Virus record (IMG/VR): IMGVR_UViG_3300002514_000053
Coordinates: 1 to 44,010 of that record
DNA: 44,010 bases
Reading direction: 5' to 3' (one strand)
Source: a virus
This document shows positions 17,001 to 26,893 of this stretch, piece after piece (within the stretch, counting starts at the first letter, position 1; every line of letters starts with the position of its first letter). The position numbers and the translations under genes were made by a program. The notes under the pieces are model-generated. The model did no database searches. It saw only the letters and a list, made by a program, of their open reading frames with translations, and had not been told where the DNA came from.

Positions 17001-20000
17001 GATATATTTTGCGACTATATTTGACACTATTAAAAGAAACTCCAGGTGCAGTAAGGTAAAGATCAATAACGGTTCTATAATCTGCTGTTGCTAAATCATA
17101 AGAAGTTAGGTTAGACAGATTATCATCATTAAAATTGGCTATATAATTGACATCGTTATTAGCAAATGTTTGTACATTGTTGCAATAAGGTACGCTCAAG
17201 GTAATTTTCTGTGCACCATTGGGAGATAAGTCAGTCAAAGTAAATAGTAAACTCTTGTTGGCATCAATAGCAACCGGGTCGACAATATTCGCAATTTGCA
17301 ATTCCCCTTTACGAAGATTGGAGGCAGGACCAATTGCCAATGCTTCTAAATTCTTATAAGATTCTCGCGTTATAACTGATAGTACACTATGTCTTTTTTG
17401 CCATCCTAAAACAGCTTGTGTCGACCATCCAGCATGACAAGCTAATTGTCTCCAAGTTGGATAACCATATACAAAACCAGCTTTTAGAAATCTTAGATTA
17501 ATACCAGCGGCAACTTGGGAACTAATTAAACCAGATGGCGCTGATTGAGCTATTTTAACGGTATTGGTACTAAAATCAATTGGAATATAATATGTATTAT
17601 TCATGCCAACAAAATCTTGATACATTCCATCGACACTGGCTTGTGATTTAGTTATAAACGTAGCACTTGATGTATTCAAAATAAAGCCAAGTAATGGGCT
17701 ATTCTCTTCTAAAGAAGCTGTAATCCATGCATATTGCCTATCACTTTGCGGAATCTGATGTTGAACAAACCCATTGTCATAGAAAGATTGGGTTACTATT
17801 GTGGAGCCACTATAAACCATTCGACGGCGAGTATTTCTTTGTATTTTATGAAAAGAAGGTGCGCCAGTAAGTGCGTCATAACCACCCCACGAAGTATGGT
17901 CCCTCATTAATGCATTTAAAGGTTGAGTAGTTTGTAAAGTGCGAAATTCGTTATGAACATAACTTTGTGTCGATGTAAATTGGGTACCATTTGTTATTAA
18001 GCGAACTAAAGCATTCCGATAATTAAGATTATTGTATACCGAAAGCGATAACGAGAAAGGATCTAAATAACCATCCGACAATACTTGGGCAGAGCCGGGT
18101 GCAGAAAATCTACCGACAAAAGTAGATTGTGCCAACGCAGAACCAGTTCTTACTTGTATATTATAATCAAGATTTCCTGTTAAAAATAATACTTCCGCTG
18201 TCGTTTGTGTAAAGTTGACGCCGCCTTCATAATTATCCCGAAGCCACCCTTTTTGTGCAATTGCAGTTGTCGCTTGAACTATTTCATAATCTTTATTGTA
18301 ATTTCCAAGAACACCAAAAGTTTGCTGGACTCCTCCAACAAAAGAAGATGTCTGAGATTTGATATTTTTGAATACAAAAGGACGTTTGGAAATTTCATCT
18401 CTATAATAGTTAGATCCAACCTGGGTAAGATCTCTTCTAGAAAGCGTCAAGGTACCAGTACCAACGGACATATTGTATAATTCACTTCTTTGTGATACAT
18501 CTCCGAGAATATTATTATTATAAAGAGGTGTGTTGTGTCTATACGGATTTCCTCCGACATGGGTAGAAGCAAAAGGGCCCTGCAATGGCTGCTGAGTTTC
18601 TCTTCTGTAGAGATCAAGAAATTTCCTGTTTAATTCTGCTCCTGGAAAATAAGAATTTAAAGCAGTTTTGTATCCACTTTGTGCAGAAGAGGAATATATT
18701 CCAAAAGGTAGTAAACCTTCTCCAACACGATACGGACTCGTATTTGAATCATATGTAACTCCTATTCCAAAACGTCGTGTTGGTCCGTCAAAGAGATTTG
18801 GATCTTTATTACTTCTAGGATCGATGGCAAAATAATCAACTCTAGCGCTTCCGGAATCAACTACCACAGTTAAAGCTTGGGTGCCGTTACTGCCAGGGGC
18901 TCCGCGCTTAAGAGCAGAGCCAACAAAGCCAATATCATAATTGGAGAGACGTCCAATTGTTTCTATTCTACCAGCGGAAAAAGCAGAATATGCTCTTCCC
19001 ATAGTAGGAGTTTGCAAAACATCTCCCCCTTCAACAAATTTATCCCAAATTGAAGCAGAATGTTGGTTTCTAAATGCTGCACGGAGTGCTTCCCTGTGAT
19101 TGTCAATCACGCCACCATTATCAACAGAAATTACAGGATTGGTGGCTTCAGCTTGGAACTGCCAATACAGAGGATTATATTTTTGACCTTCTTGTGGATT
19201 TGCAATTTGGTTTGCAGAACCCAATATAGAAGTTGGGCTGCTAATAAAAATCCCGTCATTGCTCAAAAAATTAGCCAAATCTACTATTTTTGCTGGTTGT
19301 TGTGCAACTGCGGTACCCTGATCAAAATTTCTCATTGCCGTGCTCTGGGCGGTCTTAGCCCGATGTACTGCTACCTTCTTGGTCCAAGTGGCAGGAACGC
19401 TAGCATTTATTATCAATTTGTTTTCAATGGTTGGAAATTTACTCTGATATTTATTTCTTTCTAGAACATGGCTCTCTATTACATCGCGAGTTTTTTCAGC
19501 AAAAGGGGCTGATGCTGGTACTAGATTGTTCAACATATTAGAAATGCTATTATCAATCCATTTATAAAATTCTAAAAATTTATCTAAATCGGGAGTATTA
19601 GAAACCCTTTGGAAAAAAAGTTGTCTTATTTTTTCCATATTTTTATATCTGGTACGATATCTATTAACCGGTTCGCCAATAAGACGATGAAAATCTTGTA
19701 GCGTTGCAAAAAGATTAAGCATATCCTCCGATATCGATCGATACATACTTTTCTCAAAAGCATAAAAATATTCTATAGGCCGTGATTCTCTAGTGAAAAT
19801 CTCTCCTTCAAAATCGACAATATCTACTTGATCATCAGAATAAATTATATCTGGTAATTCTTGTCTATAAGCATAAATATTTTTACGTTCAACTACATCC
19901 GTGCTGGAGGCTGCAAAATTAATAGCTTTACCAACATATTGCTGAGAGAGAACACCCGATAATTGTGAATATGAGCTTCCACCAGTACCATAAGAAAAAT

Positions 20001-22959
20001 CTGGAACAGTAAATTCTCCACTAGCATTGCTTCCAGTTATTGTATCAAAATTCCAATTAAGAGCTAACGTAGCCATTTGTGGAACTTGGACTGATTCTGC
20101 TGTTTTGGCATAAACTGGTTCTCCACCTCCATCTCCTCCTTTTTCGAACAAAAATGAATTTTGATATGGATGGATTGTACCGTAATTTTGATCGTCAATA
20201 GCATGAGCTAGAAGCTCTTGTCTTGTCAAATCTTTTAACCAATACCTCAAAGAAGAAATATAAACATCGGAAGGATAGTTTACAGTAGCATCGGTAAAAT
20301 TCTGTCGATTGGCACCAATATATAATCTTTTGGGATCAGCAAGGAAAGCAAGATTATTTGAATTAACCGGGTCGGTCCAAGAAGATGTAACCGTAAATTC
20401 ATTAATAACCTGATTCTCTATTGTGTTGATTCCTTGAAATTCGACATTTAAAGATAAAGGAATGTCAGTTGTACCAGACATAAAAGGAAAGAAAGGACTT
20501 TTTTCTGGTTTTACTTTGACAGCAAAACTCCATTTTGAATTTTGATAAACATCTTCAAAATAGCTACTTGTCAAACTACCGAAAGAACCGGTTAAAAGAA
20601 AGTAAGCATCGGGATTTGTTTCTGTAATATTATTTCGAATTACATATACCTGAAAACTACCACTACCTTCTGTCCTAATCGTAGCATCAGTGGATTGTTG
20701 ATCTAAATCTTCAGGTACATACGCACCAAATATTGAAGATGTATAATTTGGAAATTCTTTAGTGAAATTATTATCAATACCAATTTTTGGAGCATATTTC
20801 GGAAAAACAACTTCGGTTTCTATAGTAGCAGCTGCTGATTCTAGCCAATTAAATCCTTCACTTAGGTTCGGGGGATCCCAACTATTGAAGCCACCCGATA
20901 CAAAGCCAACTGAATACGGATTAGAAGAGTCATAATTAATATAGACGCTAGCGTTATTATTGTTGAAAAAATCAACATATTTTTGTTTTGAAGAAATTAC
21001 ACGATAATTCGTTCGAATATCTTGTTGATAACCATCAGAATAAATACTTAAACGAAGTATCTCTTCATCAATGCCCAGACATCTCAAAAGATTGCGAAAA
21101 GATTTGGCGCTTCCTTTTGTTTTATTGAGATAAGTTAAATTATTATAGATATTTTTATATATTTGGTTCTTGACATCATAAAGTTTTTTAGCAAACAGGA
21201 TTTTTTCATCTCTGTTGTTAGCATATGCAAATAAAGAATTATCAGTTAAAATTTCTTCTGTTTCAAAACCAAAATCACTCAATAATTTTTGATTAAAGAA
21301 AAATGGCTTTTCATTATCTTTAGCGTAGCGTACATCTTTTAATGTCGGAAGAGCTTCTGTTTGAAGATATAAGGTATCCAAATAGCTGGCAATAATTTGT
21401 ATCATATTGGCTAGATTTTCTGATCCCTCATTGACATCGTTTTCTATAATCCAAGCAGGAACGTTATTAATCAACGCATTCGCATTGACACTATCATAAA
21501 ACTCCGCTTTTTCCTGCAATGCTGCTAATTTCGCTACAACATCTGGGTGGAAATTGTATATAATGGGATCTTTGAATTCAAAGGGTGCGGCTGATGCCGA
21601 AACAATTGCAGATCCAACATTACGAAATCCAGATGCATAACCTATAAAATTGCCATTACTAATTCTTCCGGAATAATCTAAAATAGTAGAATCGACTGAA
21701 GCAGTTCCTGTAATTCCCTCATTAAACTTATAATAAACCCCCAAATCAGTATTTGCGGTATCCGTATTTGTACCACCAGCTACTTGATCGATATAAAATC
21801 TACCGATTTGTTTAGCATTTCTCTCTGTTTTCCAGTATCGAAACTCGTCAAAAGAAGTGCCAAACGAATTGGCCCAGCCAGCAGAACCGGTCATGGTTAC
21901 GTTATCCGCGACGGGGCCAGCATTTGCACCCAAAGCTGCAACTAAAGAACCGGTCACTTCTCCTATGGCACCGGAACCTGTGACATCTCCTACACATTTT
22001 CCATCCACGTAAAGTTTCATATAATTAAAACTACCCGAATTCCCATTAGAAATAGCATAGTGGTGCCACTTATTATCAGCTATAGTAGATAATCCCGTCG
22101 AAACACTATGGGTTAGAGCTGTACTACCTGATGCAATTCCAAGAAAAACATAAGGTCTATTGGCTGTTAAACTATCTACATAAATTCTAAAATCACCACG
22201 GTGCGTTCCAATATTCGAGCCGGTATTCAAAAGATGAAAAATCGTCTCCGTTACATTAGCGGCTGCGCTACCGAGGAACCCACTTTTCTTAAGCCAAAAT
22301 TCAACTGTAATACCGGAATTGGGATCAAATTTAAGATTGGATACCCGTTTTTCAGAAACATCATAATAATTTGCTTTAGATATTGCAGTTGTAGATTTTC
22401 CTGGCTCTTTTTCTATTTTAAAATTACCAAATGGATCCGGATTGGGACCTCCTTTAAAATATACATATTCAGGATTGCTGGAGCTAAAAAAATTAAACGG
22501 GGGTGCAGCAATTATCCCAGCGGCTCTGCGAGAACTTCCCACCGTAATATAACCAGTCGTTCGGGGGTATTCATTTTTAAAAATATATCTATCTAAATAA
22601 GAAGATGATAATTCCCATTGAACTGCCTCTTTCTTAGAACCATCATAGGGATAAAAATTATGAATGCGTACAAAAGCGTCTCCATAATACTTTTTTGCAG
22701 ATCCAAACTTTGCAAAATTCGAAGCCGTAGCAAAATTTATATGAGGAATAAACCTATCTTCTTTAGTATTAAGTACTTCGAGGTATTCTACAGATTCTGC
22801 ATCTGCTGTAATTGAATTTGGAGTACTACCACTAAAGATAGATTTTTGGCCGGGGAATTCAGCACTAGTGAGTGTCGAATCATACGCAGTGGTGTCTCCA
22901 CTCCCGGCTGCTCCGGGGTTTGGCTTGTATCCACCTATCGTTTTACTAAATTTAGCCAT
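14035..22959 (-). CDS. Giant baseplate/adhesin-type structural protein with LamG-like domains (2974 aa)
   Basis: Very large virion protein, probably at the baseplate periphery. A LamG/concanavalin-type jelly roll is readable at about residues 205-420: ITVEFWLKKSG, then DNKWHHYAIS, MKLYVDGKCVG and FDEFRYWKTER. A second, less clear one lies at about 805-925, with WSFAVKVKP, RLYIGANRQNFT and ISSLRYWLKDLTRQELLAHA. A helical block at about 1090-1160 (QLFFQRVSNTPDLDKFLEFY...) follows. The rest is long Ser/Thr/Asn-rich beta sequence. The tail ends in KPGGNY. It follows gp6 and the DNRLRE-like gene, overlapping the latter by 8 bases; in T4 the place after gp6 is taken by gp7, the largest wedge protein, so a gp7-like role with added sugar-binding domains is possible but not shown by homology. 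No frameshift interrupts the 8.9-kb frame. Confidence 0.8.
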   Translation of the reverse strand: MAKFSKTIGGYKPNPGAAGSGDTTAYDSTLTSAEFPGQKSIFSGSTPNSITADAESVEYLEVLNTKEDRFIPHINFATASNFAKFGSAKKYYGDAFVRIHNFYPYDGSKKEAVQWELSSSYLDRYIFKNEYPRTTGYITVGSSRRAAGIIAAPPFNFFSSSNPEYVYFKGGPNPDPFGNFKIEKEPGKSTTAISKANYYDVSEKRVSNLKFDPNSGITVEFWLKKSGFLGSAAANVTETIFHLLNTGSNIGTHRGDFRIYVDSLTANRPYVFLGIASGSTALTHSVSTGLSTIADNKWHHYAISNGNSGSFNYMKLYVDGKCVGDVTGSGAIGEVTGSLVAALGANAGPVADNVTMTGSAGWANSFGTSFDEFRYWKTERNAKQIGRFYIDQVAGGTNTDTANTDLGVYYKFNEGITGTASVDSTILDYSGRISNGNFIGYASGFRNVGSAIVSASAAPFEFKDPIIYNFHPDVVAKLAALQEKAEFYDSVNANALINNVPAWIIENDVNEGSENLANMIQIIASYLDTLYLQTEALPTLKDVRYAKDNEKPFFFNQKLLSDFGFETEEILTDNSLFAYANNRDEKILFAKKLYDVKNQIYKNIYNNLTYLNKTKGSAKSFRNLLRCLGIDEEILRLSIYSDGYQQDIRTNYRVISSKQKYVDFFNNNNASVYINYDSSNPYSVGFVSGGFNSWDPPNLSEGFNWLESAAATIETEVVFPKYAPKIGIDNNFTKEFPNYTSSIFGAYVPEDLDQQSTDATIRTEGSGSFQVYVIRNNITETNPDAYFLLTGSFGSLTSSYFEDVYQNSKWSFAVKVKPEKSPFFPFMSGTTDIPLSLNVEFQGINTIENQVINEFTVTSSWTDPVNSNNLAFLADPKRLYIGANRQNFTDATVNYPSDVYISSLRYWLKDLTRQELLAHAIDDQNYGTIHPYQNSFLFEKGGDGGGEPVYAKTAESVQVPQMATLALNWNFDTITGSNASGEFTVPDFSYGTGGSSYSQLSGVLSQQYVGKAINFAASSTDVVERKNIYAYRQELPDIIYSDDQVDIVDFEGEIFTRESRPIEYFYAFEKSMYRSISEDMLNLFATLQDFHRLIGEPVNRYRTRYKNMEKIRQLFFQRVSNTPDLDKFLEFYKWIDNSISNMLNNLVPASAPFAEKTRDVIESHVLERNKYQSKFPTIENKLIINASVPATWTKKVAVHRAKTAQSTAMRNFDQGTAVAQQPAKIVDLANFLSNDGIFISSPTSILGSANQIANPQEGQKYNPLYWQFQAEATNPVISVDNGGVIDNHREALRAAFRNQHSASIWDKFVEGGDVLQTPTMGRAYSAFSAGRIETIGRLSNYDIGFVGSALKRGAPGSNGTQALTVVVDSGSARVDYFAIDPRSNKDPNLFDGPTRRFGIGVTYDSNTSPYRVGEGLLPFGIYSSSAQSGYKTALNSYFPGAELNRKFLDLYRRETQQPLQGPFASTHVGGNPYRHNTPLYNNNILGDVSQRSELYNMSVGTGTLTLSRRDLTQVGSNYYRDEISKRPFVFKNIKSQTSSFVGGVQQTFGVLGNYNKDYEIVQATTAIAQKGWLRDNYEGGVNFTQTTAEVLFLTGNLDYNIQVRTGSALAQSTFVGRFSAPGSAQVLSDGYLDPFSLSLSVYNNLNYRNALVRLITNGTQFTSTQSYVHNEFRTLQTTQPLNALMRDHTSWGGYDALTGAPSFHKIQRNTRRRMVYSGSTIVTQSFYDNGFVQHQIPQSDRQYAWITASLEENSPLLGFILNTSSATFITKSQASVDGMYQDFVGMNNTYYIPIDFSTNTVKIAQSAPSGLISSQVAAGINLRFLKAGFVYGYPTWRQLACHAGWSTQAVLGWQKRHSVLSVITRESYKNLEALAIGPASNLRKGELQIANIVDPVAIDANKSLLFTLTDLSPNGAQKITLSVPYCNNVQTFANNDVNYIANFNDDNLSNLTSYDLATADYRTVIDLYLTAPGVSFNSVKYSRKIYPRTQNTFLSGTKGRINYAELKSSDVDNMSTNGLGRSDIRTFWKDSLTDRLRTYLTYATNDASQVPVTDIFNNICLNNAIHSLYVWKNDGISVWPLDGPQIAKTDGSSRVWNTGSRGVLHKGPIHSKCFIYSTGVVSTGVFNCYKAFPRFHGTDDFVAIASTYGSNEVNWTAAADRGINPWYNSYESYSEDLRYVAKNSTIIPEFNISNLLSYYLIDKKEDFNAPLPKNFLNLDGASITSSQIQDVFNTKFFKEYSTSDFLKDFDVILNDHKSFTDISSITLKCEGYKKLLPYNGFYPVTRTVQIASLLSQSYGTHLTGVSTAPTNYPIKGGNSDFVTHSAEAALQSFLQPLFAPGILYNTIKSGIAVDWPMFTGSTPQSSFGSGIPGAYPRISLSNNYRLQFDAIHDFTKMPVNERMYGVSNSIINDYCVYDGGTENNLYRLAINNFLAESVNLFLKDGKLTSFISKPMKEVSFETGKTYRMKVELEQLSGSVMSQGSKTNFMSSLAPISSSHGRVFGPPFQFSAAGVELTGSGTLGTGGFGGFDQCDPAYAPYTPPYYYGKATAILEYTNTVDDTTAPTLDMVINAITASYSSSLDTNIPNFTSGSISFRSYIDNTSPAIANKMQISASVSLFGKRILEKSQYDKDGNLVGMEDAEDISQFEQMVISTKYECPVLEFKTYDNEYKPRGMWNNYGVIPKPSEGLVMKLSGPSDKEMATDGVEDLKNLMFGSSGVEDSSGGKKIGKLPMDYEKTISEAIVAIPFMDIKPSKKIMDYVIGSPLGSDSKRYFFKIFETGEESGKSVKDLKDKMHKYVFPPKMDFVNNATAQPYVMFVFEFEQKLTRENLQDIWQGLMPSCAREVTKQNSSLNIPTKTNELLSEFLKHCAGNISSNNIITNTFNNLKWMVFKVKKRARNNYTAITEDLSDDQRLLSKQGELGKDLPYSYNWPYDYCSLVELANLTVGNDLSKIGAPPSTLPIPPTSKPGGNY

Positions 22960-24610
22960 CTAAATCTTCCTCGACTCTAAATTTAAACTCGTCTCTTACA
23001 TTTGCATAGTTATTGTTATTAAAATAAACAAATTCTAGCTTATAGCCATATCCAGGCTCAAGAAGTGACATATCTAAATCGAAATAAGAGCCAGAGGCGT
23101 CATAAGATAATCTTGTATATGAACCAGCAGAACCATTACTCTGCGGAGTGGAGCTTCCAGTACCAAAGGATATTGCCAGTGTACCATCAATTATTCTCGT
23201 AACTCTATAATAAATATCTTCCAAAATAAAATTCTGTGGATCTGCATTAGCTACAGTGTAGATTGATGGATTCCAATCCTTTCGTCTTGCAAAAAGTTCA
23301 AAGCGTGCTTTTTCATTGTTCAAATATGAATCTTTAAGATTAGTTATATTAAAGACATATTCAGGCTGTGTGGAAACACTAGATAACCCATAAGTTGATG
23401 GAGCGAAAGAACCCGTGTAAATGACTGTTCCTGGTACTCCGGACTCATTTAGGTACCAGACATCAAATATTCGTGTAAGTGCCGGAGAAGACGCCGTAAT
23501 GGCGAATGACGCCGAATATATACCCATAGTATCAGGCAATGATTGTTTATTAGCTAATACAAAACCACCACTAATTACAGTTGGGGTATCCTCAGAAACA
23601 TTTGAAACACTCGTAACAACGTTTAATGCAGAACCAGACGGTTTCGTATTATCAGTAGAGCCGGAAAATAATTGAACAAAAACAGGCGGTACCATAGCAC
23701 CTTGTTTATATCCCCATGGATCACCAAAAGTTTTAAGTTGCCCATTGACATAATTATACACGAAGAATTTATTAAGATTATCCGTCGCTGGAAGAAGGCT
23801 ACTACTATAAAAAGTCTTTGCCCGGTCATCTTTAAGAGAAGAATCCCACCTTGCTTCGACTACAGGACGTTTAAAGAAAAATTGTGTTTTACGTGCAAAG
23901 AATTTCTTAGTATAGTAAGATCTTTTAGCTCCATCTGGATTTTGAATCGAAGAACTTAAATCAACACCAAGAGAACTGGAAAAAAACGCTTCTTGACTTG
24001 ATGTTAAATGGATCCCAAGTCCATAATTTGAAAAGCCGCCGCCGCTTGAGCCAGTAATCCATTTTTCAACAATATCGGTGATATCTAATTCAATATCTTG
24101 ATTAGCTTTCGTTAAGGTCTGAGTCTTTTCATATGCATTTAAATAATCACCGCCAATATTTGTCCAACTAGTAGTCCCCGCACTTTTTATCCAATTTGCG
24201 CCCACGCCATCCTTAGTTAAATCCGTGTAATCATCTATATCCATCCCATAGCCTTCTTCCCAAGTGCGGCTTAGCGGAGTAACAACATATTTGGGATCTT
24301 CAGGAGTTGTTTGACCATGTTTGGCATTAAAAAGACGTAAATAAAATTTTACACTGCCGGATTCCGGAAGCACGGTGGTTCTATCAGTTCTCATTTGGGC
24401 ACTATCAAATTGAACCAAAATCCTAGATAATTCTTGTGTCTTAGAAAAACCGATAGTGGAACCAGAAGAAATCATCTGCCCATATATGGAAAAAACCTCC
24501 ATCACATCAGAAGCTCCCATGTTGGCTCCAGTCGCCCTAGTCCGGAGATTTGGATCAAAAGCATTTGTTATGGTGGTATCTTTAGTTGCTATATATTTTT
24601 TTATTGCCAT
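22952..24610 (-). CDS. Structural protein with DNRLRE-like beta domain (552 aa)
   Basis: The first 250 residues have the layout of DNRLRE-type carbohydrate-binding-like domains: DTTITNAFDPNLRTRATG, SRILVQFDSAQM, SGSVKFYLRLFNA, PLSRTWEEGYGMD and DIELDITDIVEKWITG. These are found in extracellular and fibre-like proteins. The remaining residues are Ser/Thr-rich beta sequence ending in FKFRVEEDLDG. It lies directly after gp6 (TAATG stop-start overlap) and overlaps the giant downstream gene by 8 bases, so it is probably a baseplate-attached protein, perhaps connecting a fibre or the LamG protein to the wedge. No enzyme motif. Family assignment is by pattern only. Confidence 0.75.
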   Translation of the reverse strand: MAIKKYIATKDTTITNAFDPNLRTRATGANMGASDVMEVFSIYGQMISSGSTIGFSKTQELSRILVQFDSAQMRTDRTTVLPESGSVKFYLRLFNAKHGQTTPEDPKYVVTPLSRTWEEGYGMDIDDYTDLTKDGVGANWIKSAGTTSWTNIGGDYLNAYEKTQTLTKANQDIELDITDIVEKWITGSSGGGFSNYGLGIHLTSSQEAFFSSSLGVDLSSSIQNPDGAKRSYYTKKFFARKTQFFFKRPVVEARWDSSLKDDRAKTFYSSSLLPATDNLNKFFVYNYVNGQLKTFGDPWGYKQGAMVPPVFVQLFSGSTDNTKPSGSALNVVTSVSNVSEDTPTVISGGFVLANKQSLPDTMGIYSASFAITASSPALTRIFDVWYLNESGVPGTVIYTGSFAPSTYGLSSVSTQPEYVFNITNLKDSYLNNEKARFELFARRKDWNPSIYTVANADPQNFILEDIYYRVTRIIDGTLAISFGTGSSTPQSNGSAGSYTRLSYDASGSYFDLDMSLLEPGYGYKLEFVYFNNNNYANVRDEFKFRVEEDLDG

Positions 24611-26415
24611 TATAAAACAACGCCCTTGAAATCTGAATTTGGAAATTTAAATTCATACACTGCGTCAATGGGTAATTTTAGATACCTTTTATCTGCCGAA
24701 ATATTGCTCGCGATATCATATGCAGAACTAGAATAATTTGTTCCCAATTTACGCACTATCTTAACATCGGTAGTATCTGCTACACCAACCACTGCATTAA
24801 GCTTTTTATATATTGTGGTTATGACTAAGTGTTCACCCATACTTGCTTTGGTGGAGAATAAATCTTGTAATGCAGAATAACATCGCTGTAAGACAGTATA
24901 ATTATTAACGTTATTTTCACTTAAAACTTCAAACTCTACCCCAAAATTAATAATTCGTCCATTTAATATATCAATAGAATCATTTATCATTCTATATTTA
25001 TTTAACCAGAATTTTAAATTTTGTTTAATAGTCTGATTAGATGTAGTGAAATCACCATTCTTATCTTTAGATAAAATAAATAAATTTAAATTTCTCTTAA
25101 AAGAATCATTATCTCTCACTATTGAGCATCGTGATATACTGCCAAATCTTTCCGGCATTGAATAAATCAACGTCTTGTAATCTTGCTTAGTAACAGCTCT
25201 ATTTTGATTATGAAATGCACCGTAAGCTCGTTGTTTAACTTCTTCCGAAGTTATATTAACATTATCTCCTACCAAAGAATCTTCATTCAAACATTCCAAA
25301 CTACTTTCAGTACTAGAAATTAGCGATGTATTTAGATTAAAACGATTTTGAAACTCTATTCTTGGATCGATAATTTGGGTTATAGTCCCAACAGGTGCAT
25401 TCAACGTCTGGGCCGTGCTCTTTCGATAAATAACTGTCAGGGTTGTGTTAGCAGGAGAAACTCCCAATTTATCACTACTAATAAGATTAGAGGGATCAAA
25501 AGTTAAATCAGTGGTAAAATCTCTACCATGTAAATTTAAAATAGTTTTACTTGGTTCAGCTATTGGATCTGTTTTTATTTCTGATTCGCTGCCATGACCA
25601 AATTGTAAAAATAGTTGATTAGGGGTTCTATCGACCACAAATCGACGAGGTACCGCAGCGGGTTTAAATATTGAGGGTGCTAAATCCGAAGATGTCGTAT
25701 TTGGATTTCTTATCTCTTTATAGATAACATCTTGTGACAAATAATCTACTTCAAAATATTGGTTACCATTCGAATCATGGACAGAAATAATTTCTGATAT
25801 TATACGCCCACCCGGTACTTCCACCCTCAAAAACTTCTCGTAAATTCCAATTGTTGTTTCATACGCATCTAATTCACCAGAAATAACTCTACCAGTTTGT
25901 TTGATAGCATAAGTTAATGGAATTCCTGTACTATTATCAACTGTACCGACAACAATATTTGTACTAGATGCAAAATTGACATCTTGTGCCAAGGTAAAAA
26001 CTGAGCCCCCCGGTGCACCTACTATCGATCCTCTTTTTAAAACTGGGCAATATCTAGTATCGGGACCGCTGCCCACAGAATTAGCTGGTACCAATATAAA
26101 AAAGGATACTTCTCCATGAGATGTAGGAACACCATTGTAATTATATCCCATCTGCTTGGCAATCTTGACGATATTATCAAATTCTAAAGCCGTTCGAAGA
26201 AAAGATTCATTTGCTTGGTAATCAAGATAAAAAGATAACATATCTCCCACATAAGAAACAAGATCGAGCATCATTGAACCAAAGGAAGCTTCATTAAAAT
26301 CTTTATACGAATCTGCGTAATATCTTTTGACATAGCTTGTTAATTCGTTTCTAATCGACGTAAAGTCTCTTGCAGTATAGTCGATTGCTAGTTCTTCGGT
26401 TTTTTTGACTGCCAT
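24610..26415 (-). CDS. 6: Baseplate wedge protein gp6-like (gpJ family)
   Basis: Core baseplate wedge subunit; in T4, gp6 dimers form the inner ring around the hub. The N-terminus is characteristic: IDYTARDFTSIRNELTSYVK, then a segment with FGSMMLDLVSYVGDMLSFYLD and NESFLRTALEF, then IAKQMGYN (about residues 10-95). Later LNAPVGTIT and EEVKQRAYGAFHNQNRAVTKQDY are typical of the gp6/gpJ fold. Length of 601 residues is close to T4 gp6 (660). It follows gp25 by 22 bases, with a GAGG ribosome binding site 8 bases before the ATG, and its stop overlaps the next start as TAATG. The gp25-gp6 pairing is common across contractile systems. High confidence. Confidence 0.93.
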   Translation of the reverse strand: MAVKKTEELAIDYTARDFTSIRNELTSYVKRYYADSYKDFNEASFGSMMLDLVSYVGDMLSFYLDYQANESFLRTALEFDNIVKIAKQMGYNYNGVPTSHGEVSFFILVPANSVGSGPDTRYCPVLKRGSIVGAPGGSVFTLAQDVNFASSTNIVVGTVDNSTGIPLTYAIKQTGRVISGELDAYETTIGIYEKFLRVEVPGGRIISEIISVHDSNGNQYFEVDYLSQDVIYKEIRNPNTTSSDLAPSIFKPAAVPRRFVVDRTPNQLFLQFGHGSESEIKTDPIAEPSKTILNLHGRDFTTDLTFDPSNLISSDKLGVSPANTTLTVIYRKSTAQTLNAPVGTITQIIDPRIEFQNRFNLNTSLISSTESSLECLNEDSLVGDNVNITSEEVKQRAYGAFHNQNRAVTKQDYKTLIYSMPERFGSISRCSIVRDNDSFKRNLNLFILSKDKNGDFTTSNQTIKQNLKFWLNKYRMINDSIDILNGRIINFGVEFEVLSENNVNNYTVLQRCYSALQDLFSTKASMGEHLVITTIYKKLNAVVGVADTTDVKIVRKLGTNYSSSAYDIASNISADKRYLKLPIDAVYEFKFPNSDFKGVVL

Positions 26416-26437
26416 GTTAATACCTCAACAATATTAA

Positions 26438-26818
26438 TTAGTTATTTTCAGCGAAATCCAATCTCAATGTATCACTCTTTCCAAGATTGGGAATTCGATA
26501 AACAATTGCAATACCTAATAAGTTTTCATAGTCATTTGAATCAAAACGTATATCATTTATCACAATAAATGGTATATACTTCCCCACTTGGCTTAAAATT
26601 CGGGATTCAATTCTTCCTTCTGTTTGGGATACCATCTGCTCAAACAGAAAATTTCTTATACCAACACCAAAATCAATATCCATTATTCTTTCGCCAGGAC
26701 TTGTCATTATAAGATGAAATAGATTTTGTTTTATTTCGTCGACTAATGTTTTTATTAAAACGAAATGTCCATCAACATTATCAACTGATAGTGGTAATTT
26801 AGCACCAATCCCATACAT
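26438..26818 (-). CDS. 25: Baseplate wedge protein gp25-like
   Basis: Small baseplate wedge protein that contacts the sheath and helps start its assembly; homologous to T4 gp25, and to TssE of type VI secretion. The family signature is SPGERIMDIDFGVGIRNFLFE at about residues 45-65, followed by the helix with RIESRILSQVGKYIPFI and the strand VINDIRF. Length of 126 residues fits the family (T4 gp25 has 132). The ATG has an AGGAG ribosome binding site. A 75-base AT-rich gap precedes it. gp6 follows at once, as expected for wedge genes. High confidence. Confidence 0.94.
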   Translation of the reverse strand: MYGIGAKLPLSVDNVDGHFVLIKTLVDEIKQNLFHLIMTSPGERIMDIDFGVGIRNFLFEQMVSQTEGRIESRILSQVGKYIPFIVINDIRFDSNDYENLLGIAIVYRIPNLGKSDTLRLDFAENN

Positions 26819-26893
26819 TTCTAATCTCCTAAATAGTAATTACTTATTCTAAATAAATTTTAACCTTTAAATTTAACCATTACGCTTTTATAA
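26819..26893. other. 75-base AT-rich gap before gp25
   Basis: Gap between the 3131-residue gene and gp25. It holds the ribosome binding site of gp25 (AGGAGA) and short direct repeats of the type TTTTAACC/TTTAACC. No good hairpin with a U-run and no exact T4 late-promoter octamer is seen. It may contain a weak promoter that I cannot prove. Confidence 0.45.

Noticed and set aside
14058-23959. Plus-strand frames inside the large structural genes (for example 22201-22596 and 19060-19464)
   Set aside because: They are antisense shadows of well-supported minus-strand genes, without known domains; I did not examine each for ribosome binding sites.
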